From: Dromaius novaehollandiae
Lineage: Eukaryota > Chordata > Aves > Casuariiformes > Dromaiidae
Reading direction: 5' to 3'
Length of the DNA: 64,000 nt
Assembly: GCF_036370855.1 (NCBI RefSeq)
Contig: NC_088101.1
Location: 2,115,501-2,179,500 of the forward strand
The position numbers and the translations under genes were made by a program. The notes under the pieces were generated by a model. It was not told the DNA's origin, did not search any database, and saw nothing but the letters and a program-made list of their open reading frames with translations. This document shows, in pieces, positions 25,813 to 38,071 of this stretch. Within the stretch, counting starts at the first letter, position 1; each line of letters starts with the position of its first letter.

Positions 25813-27381
25813 TACTTATTGCCTGTTGATGAGTGAAAAAGGAGCATGAAGGACTGACATCTTGATTCTTTTGAAAAGTTTCACTAATGAATATATACTT
25901 TTTTTTTTTCCTTGCCCAAATTTGGGATATGTCTTCTGATGCAATTTTCCCTCCCCTTCCCCTTGGAAGCAATTTCTGCTTTCTGGACAGCCCAAATGGT
26001 GAAAAGAGAAAACAATTCTAATACCCTTCTCCTTGTTAATCAGCAAGAACTTAACCCACCTTCATGCATAACTTAAGTTCTCAGATACATTTAGCTGAAT
26101 GGGAAGAATTCCACTCTGGTGTAATGGCATTACCTCCTTGGAGTTCTTCTGGGACTGAATTTGGGCACTAAGAAGTCATTATGCAGGCTGGCTAAGCAAT
26201 GCTGTTATTTCATTATGCTGTTCTCCCTTGTACATAGTTTAGTCAGTAGTACCTTGAGGATAAGCACAAGTTATGGAATATGTTTTGGACAGATTGCTGC
26301 AATTTATGGAAGATGCTATTACTGTGGTATAGTGAGTATGATCTATATAGTTTGTGAGGTCCATTAGGCCCAAAAGAATTAAGAGCCAGACAAGCCCCTA
26401 CGAGCAGTGAGTAGCCACAGTATTAGAAATGACATATGGTAATATGTTATTTGCTATATTCAGCCTAAACTGTGCATGTATACTAGAGGATGCTCTCTGT
26501 AGTTGTCCAAGAGGCAAAGCAATGCTAGTAAGATTCCCTGATCATTTCAGGTTAGTTGCTCAAAAGTGCACTAACCCGTGGGGACAAAAAATGGAAGAGC
26601 ATTCCCTTTTTCTTTTTGCCTAGGAATGTATCCCAACTTCTACAAGTTTAGAAGTTCTCAGAAGTTTTTTCCATTCAATTTTCTCACTCAGGACTGTTTT
26701 GTAAAACTTGAAGCCATGGCAGGCTGACCTGCTGGCATTGCTAGCTCAAATGGATAGAAATCTATAAAGAGAGCCATCTAGTTCACTTGAGGTAAAGCAA
26801 ATGAATTTTTGATTGGATAGCTTCCTGTGAATCAGAAACTGCACTAATTTTCTATTTTGAAGGGTGTTTTTTTTTTTCCCCCCATTTGAGTGTGGGGTGG
26901 AAGAATTTCTCCTTCAATTATAAACCACTCTTTAAAATTTTTATTTGGTTGTGGGGAGAAATATTTTGGTGGCATTTTTCCAGTCCTGACATTTGTGCAC
27001 ACTTTGAGCTTTATTTATTTATTTTTTTTATAGCTGCAACACTGAAAGCCCTGAAATAAACCTCATAAAAGAAAAGTTCCCCCAAAAAATCGCTTTCTCT
27101 TTTGAAAGCAATTCCTATGAACTGGATAGCTTCCAAAAGCAAAATATACATATCTGAAAGAAAGCAAGCTGAAAACAGAATCTATATACCGTAGTCTATT
27201 ATTATGCTCTGGGAAAGTAATTATGCTGAGATAGTTACACGTTTTCACTTTTCCCACTTAACATTTTCTGCCAAGAACAGCTTCTCTCTATTACGCTACC
27301 TATCTAGTGGATAAAGCTAGAACAATGTCTAGTAAAAATGTCTTTGCAGAGAAAAATGGCTTCTTAATGAAATGAAGACTG
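25813..27381. other. Non-coding stretch
   Basis: Unique AT-rich sequence with T10 and T8 runs near 26870 and 27020. No recognisable gene or repeat. Confidence 0.55.
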
Positions 27382-27929
27382 TTATTCCCCTACTTTCCCT
27401 TCCCAAAATGCCACAAAAGTCCAAAATACTACCGTTTTCAGAAAAATTCTGAAAAAGTCAAAGAAAAAAACAGATGGTCTGATGTTTGCAAGGTTCTTAT
27501 GACTGTAACCGCACCCCCCCCCCAAAAAAAAAAAAAACAGTGCCTTCAGTTTTATCTTTCTTTTGCTGCCCCTTTGGCCTCCATGAAGACTTTGTATGCT
27601 TGCATTGTTAAGGCTTCGCAAGTGACCTTTAGATCCCCCAGTTTCTGGCCTGTGGGTACAGGGAGGGCGTGAGGGCTTGTCTTGGCTGGCCCAACTCTCG
27701 TTCCTGGAAGGCTGTGGAGGACAGATCCAGAACTGGCCACATAAGATGTAGGTTGTGTCCATCTTCCAGGGAGAGGCAATGACTCAAGCCCTGTCAGTGA
27801 GACAAGTGGACATGATTCTCTGAGCAGTCTAGGTATAGTGATCATTGCACCAGGACTCTGGGCACCATCCAGTGTGTCTACCATGTTGGTACAGCTGCAC
27901 CTATTGCAAGACAGAGAGCCAACAGGCAT
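27382..27929 (-). other. GC-richer patch with two overlapping minus frames
   Basis: Two overlapping minus-strand frames stay open: 27929-27552 (125 codons, starting MPVGSLSCNRCSCTNMVDTL) and 27762-27382 (126 codons, including GQFWICPPQPSRNESWASQ). The segment from about 27550 to 27930 is clearly richer in G and C than the DNA on either side. The CNRC-S-C spacing recalls the cysteine pair seen at the start of some LINE ORF1 proteins, but I see nothing else to confirm it. It could be an old retroelement ORF, a gene relic, or chance. The product is unknown. Confidence 0.25.
27514..27537. repeat. C10A14 homopolymer pair
   Basis: Ten C followed directly by fourteen A. It borders the low-coordinate side of the GC-richer patch. 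As A on the plus strand, it is not in the orientation of a poly(A) tail for a minus-strand retrocopy. Confidence 0.85.
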
Positions 27930-30517
27930 GATGGAAAGCTAAAAAAGGGAAGAAAGTCTCCTGACCAGTGTGGCAGCTCATACCACAAGCTGTTCAACAT
28001 TGCCTTAGGAAGGGTCCCATCTGTGAAGGTTACTGTCTCAAGGTTTGCGTCTGAAAAGTCTTATTGTTAAAATTGCAGAGCTACTTAAACAGAATTAGAA
28101 GTAAAATTAATATTATTAGTATTTATTATTAGGATCAAAGACCCACTTCAACAAAGCTAATCTAATGGCTTGTTTTCCCTTCTGCATTCACAACATACTC
28201 AATTCAGCAGAACAACGTGCGTGCAGATGTACAGGTATCACTTTGAAAATGCGCGTCTCCTCTCTGACATGCCCTTTGTTACATTATCTAACTTCATTTA
28301 AAGCATTATGTTGACATATATCCTGGGATACATTGGGATTACTTTATTCTGCTGGTGAAAGATGAGTTCATATCTGTTCATGTTGCTTCTGCACTAATAT
28401 TAGCAGTAACTTCACAAAAAGCTTGTAGAAAATCTCAAAGCTCTTCAGCATCAGAACAGCCCAATTTCCTAAGTGTTTCAAGAAAATGTTTTCATCACCC
28501 AGCTTAAAGCACACTTCTAGTCCAACAAATTTACGCATCCCAAAGTGGTCTTCCCAGTAATGAAAAAGGAATGCTGCTTTCTAAATCAATGGCAAATCAT
28601 TACACATCAGCCCACCCAACTTCCTTTATGCAGTCTAGGAAATTTCCCAAACAGCTAGGCCTCCTGAGGATTCAGTTCCTTCATATTTCAGATGTCAAAA
28701 TTCCTAATGTGGTCAATTAAACTGGACAGTTTAATTAGCAAATGCAATTCTATTGGTGTTTCAGTTGGAGTATATCTATATTCCTATACTGTCCTTATAA
28801 CTCAGTGCTGGATTTCTTAAGAGAAGAAAAATCAAGGGGAATTGATTGTTTCTGCTACTCTGCCTTTTAGCTTGAAGAGAAATATTTCTCAGTGGTTTGA
28901 CTTCATTTCAGTGAAAAAGCTCCTCACTGGCATCGACTCCCTGCTATCATCTAAGAAAGATCAGCCCTGCAAGACACCTTCTATGACTTCTATGTTTGTC
29001 ATGCCAATTTGGAGTTTACCATGTTATCGAAGAAATACAGTCATCACAATGCTTGCAATAAATGGCTAATTAGTACTAAATTTGGACAAGGAAGTAGCAC
29101 TTAAAGGACAGTCACCTTTTCAAAAGTTTCCTCTCATAAAATGACAGCACCTGTTGCATGGAAGTAGAGAGAGTTTAAGGAAAGCTGTAGGAGGTAATAG
29201 TTCTAGGTATACTGTGTGTGTGTATATATATGTTTCATTCTGGGCTTCAATAGCATGCACCAGTGAAGGACAGTATGTTTTCCCATAATCATCCCTCACA
29301 GCTGGCCCATGCACCTCCTCTAGGGAACCAGTTGTGCTATGAAGGTGTTGAGTGGGAAGGTAATCCTCAAAACACCTGAGCAATGGGATTGGAGGTAATG
29401 GAGAGGAATCAGCAACATATCCATGTAAATTTTAATAATTAAAGTGAAATGAGAAATACAGAAGCAACATGCCTGTTGCCCAGCACAATGCAATCCAGTG
29501 TGCCAGGAGCAGGATGTCGACCCAGCTGCACTTCGAAGCCAAGAGTGAAGGTCCCAAGCGCATATTTTTCCTATGATATGGTCCTTCCTACAGCTCTACT
29601 CCTGCATCCTCATCCCCAGATGTCCCTTGGACAATCACCAGAACAGCAGGGTAGAGTTAGCATTGCTTAAAGATGCATAGAGCAGTGTTTCCTTTTAGAG
29701 CTACTGTTCTTATTGGCCTGCCAATTTCAGCCATACCTCTTCATTGCTTGCACTTAAGCCACTTGCCACTGTAGTGGCAAACCCTAACATACTGTGCCTA
29801 TACCTTCATCAGGCCTGCTTCAGCATTGCGTTGTGGCTGTGCTTTCTTCTCAAGAAGAAAGCTAAAGAGATGCACAGCCAAGACAGAACAGGCCAAAACA
29901 TTGGTCCTCCTGTATAGGAAAGATCATGGGTAATCTCCACATAGGAAGCCCCAACCAGAAGGGCTCCAACAGAGATTCTGCTGAAGACTTAAACTTCCTT
30001 CCCTAGGATAACTCAAGAGTTAAGGGATTGTTACGTATTTTCTTCCTGCAGTGGCAAAGTTATCCAGAATACAACAGGTTTGAACAGAAGGAGGAGGTCC
30101 AATTTTAGTTGCTTGCTCTAGCATGGATAAACTTGCTCCTATGGGACAACAAAGGTGTAATGCTCATTCAATATGCGATACAAGGAAGACTTTTTAGATA
30201 CAGAATAGCAGTTTAATTATTCTTGGAGAAATCTGTAGAACTGTTCAATAATACAATTACAGAGGTAAACAATGAGTAAATAGCCAGAAGGAAGAAGAAT
30301 TAGAAATATAGGAAAGAGAGCAAAAAATGTATTTTTCAGATCAGATTTTAATGGAGACAGGTAGCAAGATAGAAAAGAGACAAGAAGTCTGCTAGAGATG
30401 GCCAGTGAAAGGGGAAACTCCAGCCCTAAGTATCCATACTGTGTGTGTGTGTGGGGGGGGGGGGGGTTAAGTATTTAGACCTCAGAATCCTGTTTCGAAG
30501 GTAAAAGCATATGCTTG
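27930..30517. other. Non-coding stretch
   Basis: Unique sequence. It includes a (TG)n(TA)n tract at 29213-29231 and a G-rich run at 30441-30466. Small frames only (60-87 codons), with no domain. Confidence 0.55.
30441..30466. repeat. (GT)6 followed by G14
   Basis: Six GT dinucleotides run straight into fourteen G. Likely polymorphic, and prone to sequencing error. Confidence 0.9.
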
Positions 30518-30625
30518 CCATTTTACAGATGGAGAAACCAAGGCAGAGTGATGTGAGGTAACTTGCCCAGAACTGATAAGCAGCTGAGTCACAGAAATGG
30601 GACTCAGATTTCCTATTTCACTCAT
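30515..30625 (-). repeat. MIR SINE relic, minus orientation
   Basis: GCCATTTTACAGATGGAGAA, then ACCAAGGCAGAGTGATGTGA, GGTAACTTGCCCAGAACTGA and GCAGCTGAGTCACAGAAATG, follow the reverse complement of MIR block by block (CATTTTACAGATGGGGAAACTGAGGCACAGAG...TTGCCCAAGGTCACACAGC...). This is the best-preserved ancient SINE in the window. Confidence 0.75.
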
Positions 30626-30759
30626 GCTACTGCCATGGAGGAAGTGCATAGGGAAAACTAGATGTCCCTCTCAGGACTAACAGTGAGATGGATAGATGTG
30701 ACGTGTAAGTTCATCCTATCACCTTATCTTACATCTCTTACTGCTCCTAGAAAACACAA

Positions 30760-30812
30760 GGTACTGGGGCTGAATGGCCGCTTGATCTGATCCAGCTTCT
30801 CATGTGCTATAC
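30760..30812 (+). repeat. Old CR1-type 3' tail fragment
   Basis: GTACTGGGGCTGAATGGCCG, then CTTGATCTGATCCAGCTTCT and CATGTGCTAT, match the CR1 tail pattern with many substitutions. Confidence 0.5.
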
Positions 30813-30825
30813 TAGGGTGAAGCGG

Positions 30826-32531
30826 CATTTGCCTAATGGTTTGGGGAAATAGGAAGGATTCCTCCTAGACACATGCTTTAAAGTTTTGAGAAGACAAGCT
30901 TTGATTACTTCATATTTTATTCACTGCAAATCTCAGAATCTTGAGACCCATCTATACCGATTTCTGAGAAAATACTAGTAATCAGCCTGAGGGGAAAAAC
31001 CAAAACAAACTCCTCACTGCAATGAAAGCAAGTATATAACAAATTTACAAAAATCAATTCCAATAATGTGACACTTCTACCTGTAGCTGTTTAGATCCTG
31101 TATAAAAGTAAAGGCAAATAACTTTTTGCTTTAACCCAACCCCCCTTATAAGTCTTATAGGTCATGCAACGTATAGGTTAATATGAGGACATCCCCTCCC
31201 CAACCCTTCAACTCTTAGTCTATGAAGTTAGCCTCTGTTATCTACCCCTATGCTATATCTGTGAACTTCCCCAACAGAAATCCACACACAAATGAGTTTG
31301 TGATGAAAAAAGGAAACATATGCTTCTATATGCCTGTTTTATAGAAAACTATATACATAGTAAAACAGACGGCTTTTCTCAGGTTGGTAATTTCTTATAC
31401 CTCTTCAAATTCTTTAAAGACACTTCACTGAAAACACTTAATTTTCTTTTGTGGCTCCAGTTTATATTATGAAATTGAGTTGCTATTCACCGGTATCTTT
31501 GGTAAGGGATGAGGCAGTACCATTGGTTGATTCTGAAGGGCATGCTGGATGCTGGGCAGCTTGATCTTTGAAGACAGGACCCTGGTTTATTAGCTCACAG
31601 GTTTTTGTTGACAGCAGAGAGGTTGCTGATGAGCTCAGACTATGTTCAGCCAGTGGTTACATCTGCAGCCAGCTTTATTGACCTGTCAGGAGAAACCATG
31701 AACTCAGAGGAGTGAGAGCAATGTAGGCTGTTCCTGGAGGACATGTGGCTCAAGTACTGTTCAGTGATTGCATGTAATATTACATTTAACTCAGCTACAC
31801 AATGCCTTCTAAATAATCACAGCGAAGCCCTTTCTATATCAGGAATCCCAGCTGATAATGTGCTCTAATGCCACTTGCTGGTTCCAGCTAGGGGCAAATG
31901 GGGTCTTTTCACTAAATTTCTTGCTTATGAGGTGGAAATGTAAGTTTTCACTCACTGTATCCATTGCTGTGTCATCTGAAACAATACCCTTTTGCCTTGA
32001 TCCTAAACTGCAGGACAAGAACAAGGGGCTCTGGGCTCTCATTTTGGCTACTTAAACTTGAAACCTCCAGAACAGGAAAGTGCTTCTTTCGTCTCTATTC
32101 GTCTGGTTTCTCAAGGGCCCCTCAACATTGCTTCTGATTTGTTGCAGTACACCTCCCACCCTAATGGTGGCAGAAAAACCCTACACTTCACACCATTGAC
32201 TGCAACTAAAGGAGACTACTCAGGTGTAACATAACAGGGCATACCTTGATGTAGGGTTTCAAAAAAATCGACCACAAAACCATCAACAAAGTGAGATGCT
32301 GAGTATATCATTATAAGGGAGAAGACTGACTGTTTATTTAACAGAACTCAGAAGGTACATAAAAGACTTCCGTAAAGCTATAAATAGTTAAATCAAGAGG
32401 CCTTATTGCTCATAACTCCCAAACTAGAAGAAATGTCAGAAAATTGCCAGGCAGTACCTCTTACATAGCTGGAAAGGAGGGAGGAAAGGGTGTGTTGGGG
32501 GTGGGGAGGTTGTTTGTTTTTAAAAAAATTC
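30826..32531. other. Non-coding stretch
   Basis: Unique sequence. Overlapping plus and minus frames at about 31.84-32.06 kb (65-67 codons) mirror each other and show no domain. Confidence 0.5.
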
Positions 32532-32640
32532 TTCACTAACCCTTGGAATTCATTGTCAGAAGATGTGGTATTTTTAACAAGATGTAACAAAAAACAGAAC
32601 TGGCATCTTTGTGGATGCCTTCTTTACAACTAGATTAGAT
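32532..32640 (+). repeat. Old CR1 ORF2 C-terminal fragment
   Basis: CCTTGGAATTCATTGTCAGA followed by AGATGTGGT resembles the CR1 ORF2 end (TGTGGAACTCATTGCCACAAGATGTGGT). The following bases are too diverged to extend with confidence. Confidence 0.5.
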
Positions 32641-33296
32641 GGGGAATGGGGTGAATGTGTTCATCTAACTGATTTACAGGCAGAAGACTTGACCCCATAA
32701 GTACAGGTGTTTGCTTAAGACTTAAGGAAAAATTTGGGCAGTACTTTTTAAAAATTCACTTTCTTCTAATAGCAAGCTGCCAAATTCCCTTGGCATGGTC
32801 AGCTTCTGAGTCAGCCAAAGCTAGTCATGCATCTCCTACTCAGCCTATAGTTACATCATGCAATCTGACAAGTAGACTGGCATTAAATCAATCACCTGAT
32901 TCTAACACAGAACTTTTTTAACAAAGAAAAAACAAAACACTGTCCCTCATTACAAGTAGCATTTGCAAATGACAGGTTCTGCTAGAATAATTCAAATGCA
33001 TCATGCTGCACATCATGGTGTTAAAAGGTTGGGTTGTTTTTTTTGTTGTTGTTGTTTGTATGTGTTTTTTAAGACAAATTCAGCATAAATGACTCAGGAG
33101 TCTGTTTCTTTTAGTCCCCTCTACATTGAAATACAGTCATCACTAACTAATGTTAGTAACATTTTCATCCCTCCTAGTTTGTGAATTTATACATGTCAGG
33201 TCCATTGATTTATTGCAGCAATGACAGCAGCACTGAATTTTTTTATTGGGATCCAAGTATACTGTTTGCTTATAACTTACCAAATTTGATACTTAC

Positions 33297-33338
33297 CCAG
33301 AGTTCAAAGAAGTGTATTGATATCATTCTACAAAAATT
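33297..33338 (-). other. Candidate minus exon C (42 nt, carries stop)
   Basis: Minus-strand acceptor TTTTCCTTACCCTATTTTCAG before 33338 and donor TGG|GTAAGT after 33297, both close to consensus. The 42 bases are open in frame 1 (NFCRMISIHFFELW). Joined to the candidate exon at 34060-34200 they instead finish the frame with E-F-L-stop. It could be a terminal coding exon or part of a non-coding transcript. No known protein is recognised. Confidence 0.25.
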
Positions 33339-33574
33339 CTGAAAATAGGGTAAGGAAAAGTCTATGTTAAACTGGAGCTCATACATATCAGTACCCAGCA
33401 GTATGATACTGCTGCTGTAATCACTGAGAAGACTCAGGGTTCACAGGTAAGGCTAAACTGAAGGAAAAAGTGAAATGGATTAAACTGTGTGAAATGCAAA
33501 AGCAATCCTTGTCCTCTTGGTGATTTAATAACCATACAGTTCTAATGTCCATGCAATAGCTATCTGACTTGATG

Positions 33575-33656
33575 AAAGGTTAGATTGGAAGGGACTTTTG
33601 GAGGTCACCTAATCCAACTTCTTAGTCAAAGCAGAGTTCACTTCAAAGTTAGATCT
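33575..33656 (-). repeat. CR1 3' end fragment
   Basis: GGTTAGATTGGAAGGGACTT, then GGAGGTCACCTAATCCAACT and TCTTAGTCAAAGCAGAGTTC, is the complement of a CR1 3' terminus of the same general type as the long copy at 5581. Only about 80 bases are recognisable. Confidence 0.8.
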
Positions 33657-34015
33657 TGTAATCACATTATGATAAACAATACTTGGGTGGAAGGCCATCC
33701 AATGAAACCCTAGATTGGCATGCAATACAGATTGAGTCATACTTATTCCCTTCATTTCCTTTTCATCTGGATAATGTTTTTAAAAGAATGGTCTTCTCTT
33801 GTATTTTCTCCTCCATCCTGGTTTTGACTGAGAGGTTTTTTTTTTTTTCTCACTTCCTTATCCCCACCATTTAAAAGTTGATACAAGAAACAATCCCTTG
33901 AAAATGTTATGATTAAAAAGCACATTTGTGAAGCTGTCAGTAAGCAAGAGATGAAATGGTTGCCACAGGCAGGAACAGAGGCAAGAGAGAAGCCAACAAA
34001 GAGCAAGAACTCAGC

Positions 34016-34040
34016 TTTTTTTTTTTTTTTTTTTTTTTTT
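34016..34040. repeat. T25 homopolymer
   Basis: Twenty-five consecutive T (A25 on the minus strand), just inside the candidate minus-strand intron that begins at 34059. No recognisable retroelement body lies next to it. Confidence 0.9.
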
Positions 34041-34059
34041 AAAGCTTACTAAAACATAC

Positions 34060-34200
34060 CTGCCATGATGCATCGTCTCAGGATCACTGAATAGGAAATG
34101 GACATTTGTCTCCAATTGTGGCCGTAGGCGGAAAGAGCCCCCATGCAATGCCGAGAACAGGAGTCTGTAAAGCTGACATCAAAGAATGCCTCACCAGTGT
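34060..34200 (-). other. Candidate minus exon B (141 nt, phase 1-1)
   Basis: Minus-strand acceptor CTCTTGTCTGCACATTTCAG before 34200 and donor GGCAG|GTATGT after 34060. The length is 141 bases, a multiple of three. Only one of three frames is open throughout; it has two leading bases and one trailing base (phase 1-1) and includes TGEAFFDVSFTDSCSRHC and then SAYGHNWRQMSISYS, with three cysteines. It contains several CpG dinucleotides in a CpG-poor neighbourhood. I do not recognise the protein. This is the best-looking single exon candidate by splice signals, but it remains unproven. Confidence 0.33.
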
Positions 34201-34764
34201 CTGAAATGTGCAGACAAGAGTCAGTTCTGTTACTGCTAGTGGTGATTTAATACACGTGTAATTCAAAACACAAATGGGAGCTTGTATTGTTTGGCTTTAA
34301 CAGGGCCCCTTTTAAGAACGTTACCATGTGACTGCATAAAAAGGAATGACACCAGTCAACCATGTGAAGATACAGTTACAGAAAAGAACAGCAAATCGAA
34401 TAAAATTTGAAAGTAAGATTAGGTTTAGCCTGTGGGGAGGGGCTACAGGAAGAGAAGGAGAAGCAGACCATTAAAATAAGGGGAGCCAGGAGAACAAACG
34501 TGGCTTTGCTCCCCTGACTGAACAATGAGCTGGGGGGGCTTCCTTTCCTCCATCCTGAATAGAGTTGAGCATCTTGAGGCATTTCCTAAACTACATTAAA
34601 AATGAACAAACACAGCTGCAGTATCCTTAGCTTAATGGCAGTGGTTTCAGGAGAGTGTCTCTCTGTCAGGCTTTAGACCCATGAGAATTGCCTGACAGGT
34701 CTAGACCACCCAGCTCAACATCCAGCCATTGGTACCTTACATTTCACATGCAAGAAACTGTCAA

Positions 34765-34825
34765 GCAGTTATAATTTGCTTTTGCAGTTATAATTTGCAG
34801 TTATAATAAAGTGGTTATAATTTGA
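34765..34825. repeat. Short tandem GCAGTTATAATTT repeat
   Basis: Four decaying copies of a GCAGTTATAATTTGC-like unit, spaced about 14-19 bases apart. Confidence 0.75.
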
Positions 34826-35216
34826 GCCTTAAGAATGGTTTCTCCTGGCCTGTTAGGCAGAAGATGTTAAATGCTTGACTGTTAATTAAGTCAAAGGCTT
34901 GAGTGTTTAGAAGAGTCCCAAAGCCTTTACCATTTGATGCTCTTTTAGAAGTGTCATAGTAACTTAGGATGTTTACCTCCTCAATAGAAGAGGCCAATCT
35001 TTTGCTAACTCTTCTAAGGCTGTTGGCCTTTGAGCTATGTCTAAGCATAATCTACTTGCACTTCTTGTGCAGAAGCATTTGTTTCACTGGGAGGGCTTAG
35101 GCTTACCAGCTACTATTCAATGTTCCTAGCTCCTGCTCTATAAAGCAGTTGTGGGTCCACCTTCACAATATCTTTTTTTATGTTGTGCCTTTTTGTCTCA
35201 CTTTGCTTGGTCTGGT

Positions 35217-35262
35217 AGTTGATGCTGTTCCATTAAGGTCAATGGCAGTTTCAGCATTACTT
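35217..35262. repeat. Possible half-copy of palindromic amniote repeat
   Basis: CCATTAAGGTCAATGGCAGT followed by TTCAGCATTACTTTGAG resembles the CCATTGAAGTCAATGGCA motif of the repeat at 2304-2377. Weak. Confidence 0.3.
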
Positions 35263-35526
35263 TGAGCTACAGCAGTCATGCACTTAATCTCTAAGCCCCA
35301 ATTAATTCAATCTTCCTTTTTACAAGAGTTTTTCCACACACCTATCTGTTCTTGTTGAACCTCAATTAATTCTGTGTTACTCTTTTTGAGATCGAATGCC
35401 CAGAACTGAACATAGTTTTTGGAATAAGGGTGAGCTACTAATAAAAAGAATAGCATTTATAATGGTTTCCCTATTATTCTTCATTCCACTTCTCGGGTAT
35501 CTTCCCATTTTGTTGGCTTCTCTTAC

Positions 35527-35560
35527 CAGAGCTGCAGATCAAGCAGACGACTGTATTGAT
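35527..35560 (-). other. Candidate minus exon A (34 nt)
   Basis: Minus-strand acceptor AGATTTTTTGGCAG before 35560 and donor CTCTG|GTAAGA after 35527. Frame 1 is open (INTVVCLICSS) and leaves one base, which joins in phase with the open frame of the candidate exon at 34060-34200. Short, so chance is a real explanation. Confidence 0.2.
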
Positions 35561-38048
35561 CTGCCAAAAAATCTTTTGTTAAATTGTTTTAAAATCTCTC
35601 ATTCTTCTAACTTTACCTGCTAGCCCAAGGAAAAATCTTTATTATTCTGAATTCTTAAAAGACCCCTAGACAACAGTTATATGAAATATTGCTACAACAT
35701 TCATTCAAAAGATGGTCAATAGGGCTGTATAAGCCAGCCACAACATTTTGAAATACCATGCCTTGTTCCATATGACTAGTGTAGAGGCTGCCAAAGGAAG
35801 AGAGAGTAGGAGGAGGCTCTCCAAAAGCTGTTGGCTTTGGACTGAAATCCACAAAATCCAGTAGGAAACTCTCAGAACTAGAAGGTTCTCCATGTCTAAT
35901 AATCTCTGAAAAGATAATAAGCAAGTCATCTTTGCCAAGAGTTCAAAAGATATTGCTGTTCTGTGGCTGCATTTCAATACCAAGGGCTTTCTCCCACTTC
36001 TTACAGGATTTTAAAAGTTTTCCTGAGTGTGAATGCTTGTCTTGTCTCACTAGAATACTTTAGAGCACAGAGAAGCTAAGGACAGGCTAAGTATTCAATT
36101 TCTTAGCTTTCTTATGGGGATGGAATAGTGTAACTCGGATATAACTTCCAGTGTGTTTCATTTTCTCCTGGTTGATGTTTCAGCTGAATAAAGCACAGTG
36201 GTGTACACACTTGTGTACCCATGGCTGACTTTAAAGCCTATTCCTTCACCCAGCTCTGCTGAAATTATTTCCTATGTGCTCTTGATTTTCCTGGCTGTTT
36301 GAATTTCTTTTTGTCTGATACAAACTGTATGGTTGTGGTAAATCCACCTGGTTCAACATGAGGTTGGAAACTGTTGCTATCACAGTGCCAAGAGATAATT
36401 AACTTGGTGGTGTTAACACACATGCTTGGCATTCAGCTATCAGAGAGGGTGAGAACAGAATGAGACAAGATCTCTGCTACAGCCATCTACTGACCCCACC
36501 GTCTGCTCTGTCCCAGCTGCCCACACACCCTCTCTTCCTCTTCCTCCTCCATGGCATCAGTTTGTTCAGATACTCAGTGAGCAAAGATGAAAAAATTAGG
36601 AGCCAGGAAGCCAAATGAGACACCTAAGCAGCTGTGCTGCTTTCTCTTCCAGGGTCCCTTCTCCTCTCCAGGCTCCACAGCAGCTATCCACTGTCCAACT
36701 CTCTTCTCTCCTTGTTGACCATCAACCCTGCAGGCTGGTTTCCCTCTTCCTGGGTAGAATGAATACATCTCAAAAATACCTATGCTGTGACAATCACTGT
36801 CCCTAAAAACAAAACTAACTGCAAAGGCCAGCAACAGTGACATTAAAATGCTTGTGGTTCAAAAGTTCTGTGTTGGAGAGCCAAGTCTTCAGTTTTCCAT
36901 GCTTGGTACATTTGGCCAAAGAAGACTGAAATGAGTCATCTAAATTAGAAGGCATCTTTGCACACGGAGTCTGAATGGCTTACAAATTTGTCTTTATTGA
37001 CAACTTAAAATGACAGCCCTCCTCAGATCCGGCTGAAATCTACCTGTTTGGAAGCTTGTGGTGTTTAGGGATTGTGGCCATGGATCTGCCTTTCAAAGCA
37101 GCTCCTTGTAGGTCTTTGTGATGATGTTTAAACTTCCCCAAAAACCCTCTGTAATTCTGCCACTATCTTCCTCATCTCTCCACCATCTCTTACCCTGAAA
37201 CAATGGTTGTCTATTTCTTGGTGAAAAGTTTAGATGACAGTACACTTGCCTACACAACCTGGATGACATAATGGTTACTTGAATGCCTAATTTATATATG
37301 GTTCTATCTATTTGAGGGATGCTTTGTAAAGCACAAAGGAAGAAGACCGTTTGTTCAAGAAAAAAATAAAGCATCCCAACCTTTAAAAAAAATTTTTTTA
37401 ATTAAAAAAGACCCAACATATGTCCCCAAGCTAAAGAATTTTTTTGTATTATTATTATTGAGAGAGTAGTAGATTTGGTTAATTTTTGTGGGTACTTTAT
37501 ATTCTGTAAATAGCCATTGTTATATGCTAAATTTTCCAATGAAAGAGTTCCCCAAGGGAATAAAGGGACTGTTTCTTCCTTCGAAGGAAAGTAGAACCTG
37601 TAAACCCGACTGGAAGTCAAATTATGAATCTCAGAGGCAAAATACAGTTCAAGAACAGCCCACAATGTGCTTTCCATGATCTGAGAGCAAAAGCAAAACA
37701 AGTATGCTACTATCTATGGAAGAGCAATTTTAATGCCTTTGGAAAAGCTATGTAAAAAGTCAGATTTTCAAAAATATGCAGCAGTGCCATCAACACAACT
37801 GAAAACTTATTGTATGAATCTGAAATGGAGTTGAATCCCTTTGAAAATCCACCTACTTCTTCTAGTGCTTGTGTCAGAGATGTTGGGCAGTGAATCCTTT
37901 TGGAAAGCCAGTGGTGATTCCTGATTTTTCAGAACTGGTGTGCACCTACAGCTTTTGGCCACTTTAATTGGACTGGGGAAATGATGCTTGCAAGTTAACC
38001 TTTCCACATCTGAAGCCTAACACCCAAAACTTAATCACTTCAAACAGG

Positions 38049-38071
38049 CCCCCCTCCCCCCCCCCCGCCCC
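38049..38071. repeat. C-rich homopolymer tract
   Basis: C6 T C11 G C4. Resembles the C6TC12GC3 tract inside the CR1 copy near 5884, but no CR1 body is visible around it. Confidence 0.85.

Noticed and set aside
34016..34040. T25 run considered as the poly(A) tail of a minus-strand retrocopy
   Set aside because: The adjacent minus-strand sequence has GT-AG splice signals rather than a processed body, and no target duplication is visible.
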